From Pseudocercospora fijiensis CIRAD86 (Eukaryota; Ascomycota; Dothideomycetes; Mycosphaerellales; Mycosphaerellaceae), in contig NW_006921540.1 in assembly GCF_000340215.1 (NCBI RefSeq), positions 3,425,402-3,489,401 on the forward strand: DNA of 64,000 nt. The letters run 5' to 3'. Both the position numbers and the translations under genes were made by a program. Shown here one piece after another: positions 57,190 through 64,000 of this stretch. The notes beneath the pieces were generated by a model, which had not been told where the DNA came from, did no database searches, and was given only the letters and a program-made list of their open reading frames with translations. How positions within the stretch are numbered: the first letter of the stretch is position 1; every line of letters starts with the position of its first letter.

Positions 57190-60100
57190 GGTTCCTCCTC
57201 TAGAGGGTACGCGTTATCGTAGATTTTACGTAGATCGTCCGCGCCCGTTAAGTCGTCGATATTATACTATACATTGTAGGCGCTCCCGTAGCCCTTCTAC
57301 TTTACTAGGTATTAGAGAACGGGCTAGCCTCTTCGGACGACGGTCCGTCGCCCGAGAAAGCGCTCGATTTCGTAAGAGTCGCCCTCGTCGCTAGAACCTA
57401 GACTGTCCTTAGCTACGACGGGCGGGGGCTCGTAATTAACAGTTCTCTTAAAAGGATCTAGGTCTTTAGGAGCTTTTTCTAACTACGAAACCGATATTAC
57501 CGGATAGATACGCATTAATAGCGGCAACTCGAGACAGTAGGCTAGCCGTCCGACCTTCTCGAGAACCGTAAAAGGCCCTTTAAAACGGTAGCTAAACTTG
57601 TACGACTAACCTAGCACTTCGTAACTATAGTGCAGGCGAAGTATAATACGGTCGCCTAGCTTAAGGAATAGGGGCTTATACTTGCTATTATACCGTTCTT
57701 TTATTTTTACGTTCGCCTAAGTAATCGCGTCCTAGACTTCCTTCTAGATACGACTACGCTCTACCGCCCTATTATGCGGATAGTCGTATAGTATATCGAG
57801 CGAGTCGAGATTCGTCTTTACGCCCGTAGCAACCTCGTTCGGCGACTAACCGGTAGTCGCATTGCGGGAGTTATTAAGCGTAGCCTATAGCTATAGGATA
57901 AACGTCGTCTAATCCTCGCTAGGATAATCCGCTAACTAGTACCGAATTGCCGTCTCGACCGTTTAGTTAGTTCGCTTAGATTGACTATCGGTTTAAGGGT
58001 AGTAGGCTATAGACGTAGCTAGTTTCGTACGTAGGCGCGAGAAAACGCCCTTAAAGAAGTCGCTTAGCTAGCGAGGATTACGATTAGCGATAAGCACTAC
58101 CGGCATACTTATATCTATTAAGTAAAGCCTATCGATTAGAGCGATGCCCTAGTCGTAGGCCTTCTAGTCCTCTTTACCTAGGACGACTGCTACCCGCTTA
58201 GACGTCTTATAAGTAATCGTATATAGTATATTAAATCCCTCGGTCGTAACTAGTAGGGCGGTTACGAGATCTATCGTTATAGTATAGTATAGGCCCTCCG
58301 CATTCTAGATCGGGTAAAGTTCGCCGTAAGGAGCGTGTCGGGGGGTGCGCAAAAGGAGACACTAGTAATAATAATCTAAATAGAGGCGAAGGTAGCGAGC
58401 GAGTCGATATATAAAGAAGGAAGCTTAAATGCGGTCGAAGACGCGCTAAAAGCCTTAGTAGTAACGGTTATCGTAAGCCTACTCGAAGATCTCGCCTATT
58501 AAGGCTCGAGGGATATAGAGCCGCTCGCGCCCTAAAGATTAGTTACGGAAATATAAGAGGCCGTCTCTCTCGAAGAATCGAATGCCTAGCGGACTATTAA
58601 ACTTATTACCTGCGAATAGGTCCGGGTTCTTGCTACCCTTATATCGAACTAGCGTTTTCGTTACCGAAGGTATATTAGCTCCCTCCGAATAGAGACGCTC
58701 TAAAGCATTCCGCGCCTACGCTTATCGAACTAGTCGCAAAACCCTAGACTAATGTTCGTCGTTATCGTACGCTTAGTTTAACCGACGTCGGAAATCCGGA
58801 TCTAGCTCTACTAATATCGTATAGAAGTAGGCTACTTCCTCTAGATCGGCCGAAGAGGGCGTTACGTTAGTATAGTAAGAGAGCGGGTCTAAGTTCTCCT
58901 CGTCCGGCGTTAACTTAGGCGACTCTATATCCCCTAGAAGTCGACTAAGGGCGTCTAGAACTAGGTGTATCCGCCTAGGGCGGTAAACTATATTAACTCG
59001 ATATTAGGAAAGGAACATCGATGCCCTTACTAACTTTAGGTTCTACTTGCCTATATCGGTAGTCGTAGTTATCGATACCGAGTTAGTAAGACCGACCGCG
59101 GTATAGTAGTTTATAAAGATAGTCGTCGGCCTCGATAAAGCATATATTAAATAGCCTACCTTCTTTACTATCTATACGATTCCCGAGTATTCGAGCTCTA
59201 TCGGCTAATATCGTATCTCCGCCTAAGTTAGGCCTCGGCTTAAGAACAAAATAGGCTAAACCTTATAGTAAGGAAACAACTGCGCCTTTCCCTTAGACAG
59301 AATAGGGTCTAGGTCCCTATCGATATAGTAGAGCACCGCGCTATAGCTAAACTCTTTTAAGGAATCTATATTAGCGTATAAGCGACGGTTAGGGTCGAAA
59401 TAGTATAGGAAGGAGGGCTCGTAGAACATCGATTGCAACAAGCGAAACGCTTTTACTAGCTCGTTACGGTGCTAATCGTTCTTACCTAGCGTCGTTACGG
59501 CGACGTGCCGGCGACGACTATTGCCGGTAACTAGCGCCCCTTTTAATAAGCGTGTTTTCTCCGCCTATAGAGGCGCCGCTATCTACGCGTAGTATAGGAT
59601 ATGTTGCCGCAACTAATTAGTTAGACCGAGATAATGCTCTAGCTTCTATACGTTCTCCGGGAACTAAAGTAAGGTAATCGCTACGATTTTCTCTTTACTC
59701 GTAGCTAGACCGAGGCCGCTAACGTGCTAACCTAAAAGGGTCGTAGAGGGGAAGCCTAAGAAAGTCTTCTTCGGACTAATACTAATCCTTACGGCGTCTA
59801 ATCTCTAGAAGACCGCTTCTAGATAATCGAGATACTTAGGCAACGTCTTCGAAAACACTACGATATCGTCGATATAAGCCCGCGCAAAGCTGCGACAGTC
59901 GCGTAGGATCTGATCTAGCTTCCGCTATACGAATTAGACACTATTCGAATATCCTATAATAGCGACCTTGTACTATTCCTAGCTACGATAAGTATTAATC
60001 GTCAATTTGTAACGATCCTCCGGCTTTACGCCCTATTAGTAGAAGAAGGTTAGGCAGTCTATAGTGCTAATATACTAGCACCCTACTAACTGTGCAAAGA

Positions 60101-61330
60101 GGTCCGCCTAGAGCGGTATCTAATAGCTATTAGGGATCGTTACCTTATTTAAGGCGCGTATATCGACTACCGCCCGCGGCTTATTAACTATGCTACCTTT
60201 ACCGTTAGCAACGCGCTTCTATACGACAAACACTAGGAAGCCGAAAGGCGTAGGCTCGGTTATATACTGCATCTTCCCCTAGCGGTGCAGGTCGTTATAT
60301 ATCTTGTCTACTACTTTACGATCCCTCTTACCTAGGTTAATTATACGGGGTAGCGGCAACAGATCTAGGTAATTTAGTACGGTTAGGATAGGTATATAAT
60401 CGTGCTCGGGAATATTAACGACCGTCTAGCGATTAGTAAAGAGCTCCGGGTACCGCTCGACTACTATAGCAATTTAGTCTACTTAGTTATCGTTACCGTA
60501 GATCGTTACGCCTAACGCGTGCCGGTATTCCCGCTATGTATTTAGTATATCCCGCGTAGCCGTAAAAGCGTTAGGACTCAATCCTGCTAGTCCGTAGTCG
60601 GCTACGTCGATGTAGTAGGCCCTAGCAATAGTCCTATTACTTAACGAACCGAGTAGCTATCCGGCTCGAATCGTTACTAGAGTAGTCGCATCGTTACGAA
60701 TGTATATATAAGAAAATTTAGCGTCTACGACCTAATTGTACGCCGTTACTAAAGGCGGAGCTTGTAACGACAATCCCTATACATTGCTAGTTAGCTAGAC
60801 TAAGAAACCGGCGTTAAGAATGAAATCCCGGCCCTTAGAGAGGTTATCGCTATACTTAACTAGCGCGAGGGCGACCGTGCGCGGCGCTAATGTTACATCC
60901 TCCGCTAGCCTTACGGGGCGCTAAACCGACTTCCCTTTCTTGCGCTTAATAGCTACTTTAAAGCGGGCGTTGTCCTAACTAGCTACGGTAACCGTCTATG
61001 CGGGAATATTGATCTTTATTCCCTCTAGAGTAATCGTATCTATACCGACTAGGATTTTTGCCTTTAGTTTTGGAACTAGGTAAACCTTACGAGTTATTCG
61101 TACTAGGGAGACTATACCGTCCGTCTTCGCTACTAAGACAAATATATCTAATACGACGTATTCCCTAGAGCGATACGCGCCGGCGATACCGCCGATTTCG
61201 ATCGGTTCGCGTAGCTTACGTACCTCTACGTCCGGGCGATAGCTTAAAACGAAGTCTTTTTCCGTAATAGTAAGCGTATAGCCGGTATCTAGGCAGACCT
61301 ATATAGATGCACCGGATAGTAACAACCGAA
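57190..61330 (-). pseudogene. G3 pol relic: protease, RT, RNase H, integrase, chromodomain
   Basis: On the minus strand the protease has LDTG at 61292-61281. The RT shows YISTIDCLTFFYQ and the catalytic YIDDIVVFSKTLPK (59876-59840). The RNase H stretch 59441-59256 is open for 61 codons (FYEPSFLYYFDPNRRLY). The integrase contains YYTITIDLVTALLVTTEGF (about 58280) and SIAYYPQTDSQSKRTN (about 57985). A chromodomain at 57400-57240 reads YEIERFLGRRTVVRRG then YLVK-KGYGSAYN. This is the complete chromovirus domain set. Stops are TAG/TAA at Gln or Trp positions. The chromodomain would have bound methylated histone H3 to direct integration (family knowledge). Confidence 0.8.
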
Positions 61331-64000
61331 GGGGGAAAGTTATATATTACTAATTCCGGAATACGTAACCTTACTAAGCTAACGGAGGCGCCCTCGACTA
61401 AATTACTTCTAGGTTTGCCGATACGCGTTCGATAATAGTAGAAGGCGTCGTCGCCCCTACGTGCTCCTTACGAACATATTAGTATAGAAGGTTGCCTAAC
61501 TTGAATCGCTGCCTACAGACCTTGTAAGCGTGCTTCGTAGAGGCAAATAGTTAGATCGCCGCTAGTAGGGACGCTTTAGCCTATAGTACCGAGTTTAACG
61601 CTAATAGCGAGCAATCGCCTACGCCCGCAAAGTAAGCTCCTAAGTCCGGATCGGAGTCGTAAGGGTCGGTAAAGTAGTCGGCGTCTTCTCTAGCGTTACT
61701 AAAATAGCTATAATTATCTGCGCCGGTTCTCCTATTATCCTTCTAACTATCCTCCCGATAGCCGTCGTCGGCTTAGTTAGTATTATTTACGGTATCGCCT
61801 GCTCTCTTACTATTATCGGCAAAGTTAGCCTACTTACGAGCTCGATCGTTACGCTTTCTATTCTATCGATTAAATAGGCGCGAATCGACTCGCTTTAGGT
61901 CTTTTAGGAGGAAGGTAGGGCTACTGCCTTTCGGCGGTCCTTTACTATTTCCTACTAGCAGCAGGCGATTCTACTAAGGGGCGTTAGGCAGGCGATTCTG
62001 CTAATAGGCGTTAGTAAGGCGTAGTAGGTTCGGTCGGTCGACATCGCGGTTCTAGTAGTTAGGGGACGCTCTTACTAGAGCGAAGCTCGCTAGGGCATAA
62101 GAGGCGTTCCCTTTGTATCGGTTCTACTAGGCAGCCTTACTAGCGCGGCTATTATTCCTAGTCGTAGCGTCTAGGCGACGATTAGACGAGGACGAAAGTA
62201 TATGCTCCTAGATTAATACCTGCTTCTCGTAGTACGTAACCTACTTGTCGACCTTTATACGACGATTTAGCTCGTCTATATTTAATTAGAGGCGCGGGTC
62301 TATTCGACGGTAAGCTTCTAAGAGCCGGTTCGATTTCCGTACGCCGGTATCCTTAGCGAGTCGTACCGTCTTAACGATGAAGTCCGTTACTAAACGCCCT
62401 AAAGCGATATCCTACCGGTCGTAGCGTTACTTATCGAGGAGATCTATCGCCTTTATCGGAGGGACCTTCTATTTCTTGCTAAGACAACGTTCCTAGCGCT
62501 TTAGACCGTATCCGCCGCGGAGCTTTGCTCGGTTACGGCTAGAAAGGTAACTATAATACTAACTAAGCGCTACCCCTCGAAAGCAAAGGGAGAGGTTAAG
62601 ACGAACCGTCTCTCGCCCTACGATATAAGTATAATCCTTAGCCGCTTCGATAAAAGCATATACCGAACGGTATGTTATCTTATTCCTAACTAAGGCGTAG
62701 TCTCCCTCGCCGTAATCCGTAACGCTAAGTAGAGGATCGAAGAACCTAAGATACGCTAGATCGAACCGTAGCCGCTAGGGGCGGGCGTAGTGCCCCTAGA
62801 TATAACTCGCTTTAGAAACTAGCGCTTCCGCGACGTAGTCCCGATAATGCTAACGGTGTCTGCGACGGCAGGCGTGTCTATAATAACTAGCATCTAAGGA
62901 GCTATCGTTATCCGACGAGGATTAATCGGAGTCGTCCGAATCCTTACTATTAGATAAAGATCTATCCTTACTCGGATTATCCCTATACCGACGGTGTTTC
63001 CGGCGTTACTTCTTACCTTCCCGTAGTAGACCCTATAAGTCTAAGAGCGGAAAGGGCAAAGGCTAACCCTGCGTCGGCTTACGAGAGGAATTACCTAGAT
63101 CGAAGTTACTAGGTAGCGGTAGTAGAGGATCGTTAGGAGGATTTCCGGGTAGATTACTAGGAGGATTACTAGGCGGATTACTAGGCGGATCGCCTAGCGC
63201 AAACCCGCCCCGACGTAAGCGGCTATACCTACGGGTATTTATATATACGTCTGCCCTCTACTAGTAATCGTATTAACCCGGGTTCGGCTAGGGCGGACTT
63301 AGCTTACGCGTAGCCGATAGCGGTAAAATCGCCTATTCTATTAGAAAGTCTAACACGACTTCGTTAAGATAGACTCCTCTCCGTCTAGCTAATTCGCGAA
63401 GATAATTACGACGCTAATAGTTTTGTTATATAGCGATATTCGCCCTATCGATCTCCTCGGTTATCTACGAGGCCTCTATAGGGGTACGATATTAGAAACG
63501 ACTACGCGGCTCGTTAGCCTACGGGTCGGCGAGGCCGTCGTTTATTAGAGGCAATTAGCCGCGACCGATGTCCTAGAACGGCGACGTCGACAGATCGGAA
63601 GGCCCGGTTAGCGGTTCCTTAGGGGAAGTCTTAGGCAGAGGCTCCCTTAGCTTCTAAGGATTCTCGTCCGCCGGGTATCGTAGCTTAAGTAGCCTTCGTA
63701 AGAAAACCAATTCAAGCGAGCTATTAGGCGAACCGGGACGCTATTCCGGCGGCACGGTTATTTCTACTATAGTAATAGGCGAAACCGTAGGCCGCGGTAG
63801 AACTTAAGCCGGTCGGGCCGGTAGGCGCTACTCTACTATAGGTAGTAGATAGATATTCGGGTAGGATTGACGGTAATAGCGTAAATCGCGTACCGTTAGG
63901 AGCGCGGCTTTAAGCTCCTTAACCGATTTAGTTAGAATTCCTTTATCTACTATCTACTATCCTAGGAAGTTGTAACCGTTAAGGGCGTTTAGGTAGAGTT
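61331..64000 (-). pseudogene. G3 gag region relic, incomplete at the window edge
   Basis: Upstream of the protease the minus strand carries a C2H2-like finger (VCRQRFKLGNLLYQYVRKEH, about 61535-61470) resembling fingers seen in some fungal Gypsy gag proteins. Farther up, the sequence is low in complexity, Arg/Ser-rich and heavily interrupted. A 10-bp ATTACTAGG-GGATT word is repeated three times near 63155-63190. The true start and the 5' LTR are beyond 64000. Confidence 0.5.

Larger units (their letters stand above)
51735..64000 (-). mobile_element. Giant Gypsy chromovirus G3, 5' end beyond the window
   Basis: Its 3' LTR (about 51735-51909) and polypurine tract (51911-51920) interrupt the G2 protease. 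Above them on the minus strand come a long extra ORF (51930-56990), a chromodomain (57240-57400), integrase, RNase H, RT, protease (61281-61292 active site) and gag, still continuing at 64000. At least 12.2 kb is visible, far longer than the usual 6-8 kb, because of the extra ORF. It is fully RIP-mutated. Confidence 0.7.

Noticed and set aside
1..64000. Whole contig as bacterial or contaminant because of the folC match
   Set aside because: Spliced introns, fungal gene families and RIP-mutated fungal transposons surround the 190-bp segment on both sides.

Overview
The window is nuclear DNA of a filamentous ascomycete (Pezizomycotina). Evidence: Zn2Cys6 regulator, fungal hybrid histidine kinase, small GT-AG introns of about 49-65 nt with CTAAC/CTGAC-like branch sites, and long repeat tracts in which CpA/TpG have become TpA, the footprint of repeat-induced point mutation (RIP). 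A dothideomycete is my guess only.

Layout. 1-33.8 kb is a gene-bearing island, much of it decaying: a broken hybrid histidine kinase running off the left edge (1-2959, -), an ankyrin relic (about 3.5-4.1 kb), a Zn2Cys6 factor (6225-8324, +), a Delta(24)-sterol reductase-like flavoprotein (9348-11006, -), an ABC-transporter fragment (about 12.4-12.9 kb), RNase H2 subunit C (14913-15442, +, one intron), the PP2A catalytic subunit (15782-16909, -, two introns) and a 1147-residue F-box/WD40/UIM protein (17527-21022, -, one probable GC-AG intron). A RIP-mutated Fot1/pogo transposon with 46-47 bp terminal inverted repeats and a TA target duplication occupies 22924-26181. Then come an AlaX-type tRNA-editing protein (26406-27239, +), an FAD monooxygenase killed by a 7-bp tandem duplication (27309-28651, -), a divergently transcribed UNC93-like transporter (28938-30396, +), a stand-alone polyketide-synthase product-template fragment (31356-32518, -), a short piece of apparently bacterial folC (32522-32711, +) and an SDR relic (33213-33670, -).

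33.85-64 kb is a nested retrotransposon stack, all RIP-mutated. A chromodomain Gypsy (G2, -) is split by a second Gypsy (G1, 35227-47590, identical-length 197-bp LTRs, TSD TATAG). G1 is itself split by a Copia element (37565-42884, 128-bp LTRs, TSD CCTTC). G2 is also cut inside its protease region by a third, very large chromodomain Gypsy (G3, 51735 to beyond 64000, -). G3 carries, between its chromodomain and its 3' LTR, a separate reading frame of about 1,680 codons with an internal 24-25-residue tandem repeat. I do not recognise its family, and it is the most unusual object here.

How genes relate: the monooxygenase/UNC93 pair shares a 286-bp divergent promoter and looks like a small uptake-plus-oxidation pair whose enzyme has been lost. 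The PT-domain, SDR and folC pieces look like wreckage at the edge of the repeat block. Housekeeping genes (RNase H2C, PP2A, AlaX) are intact.
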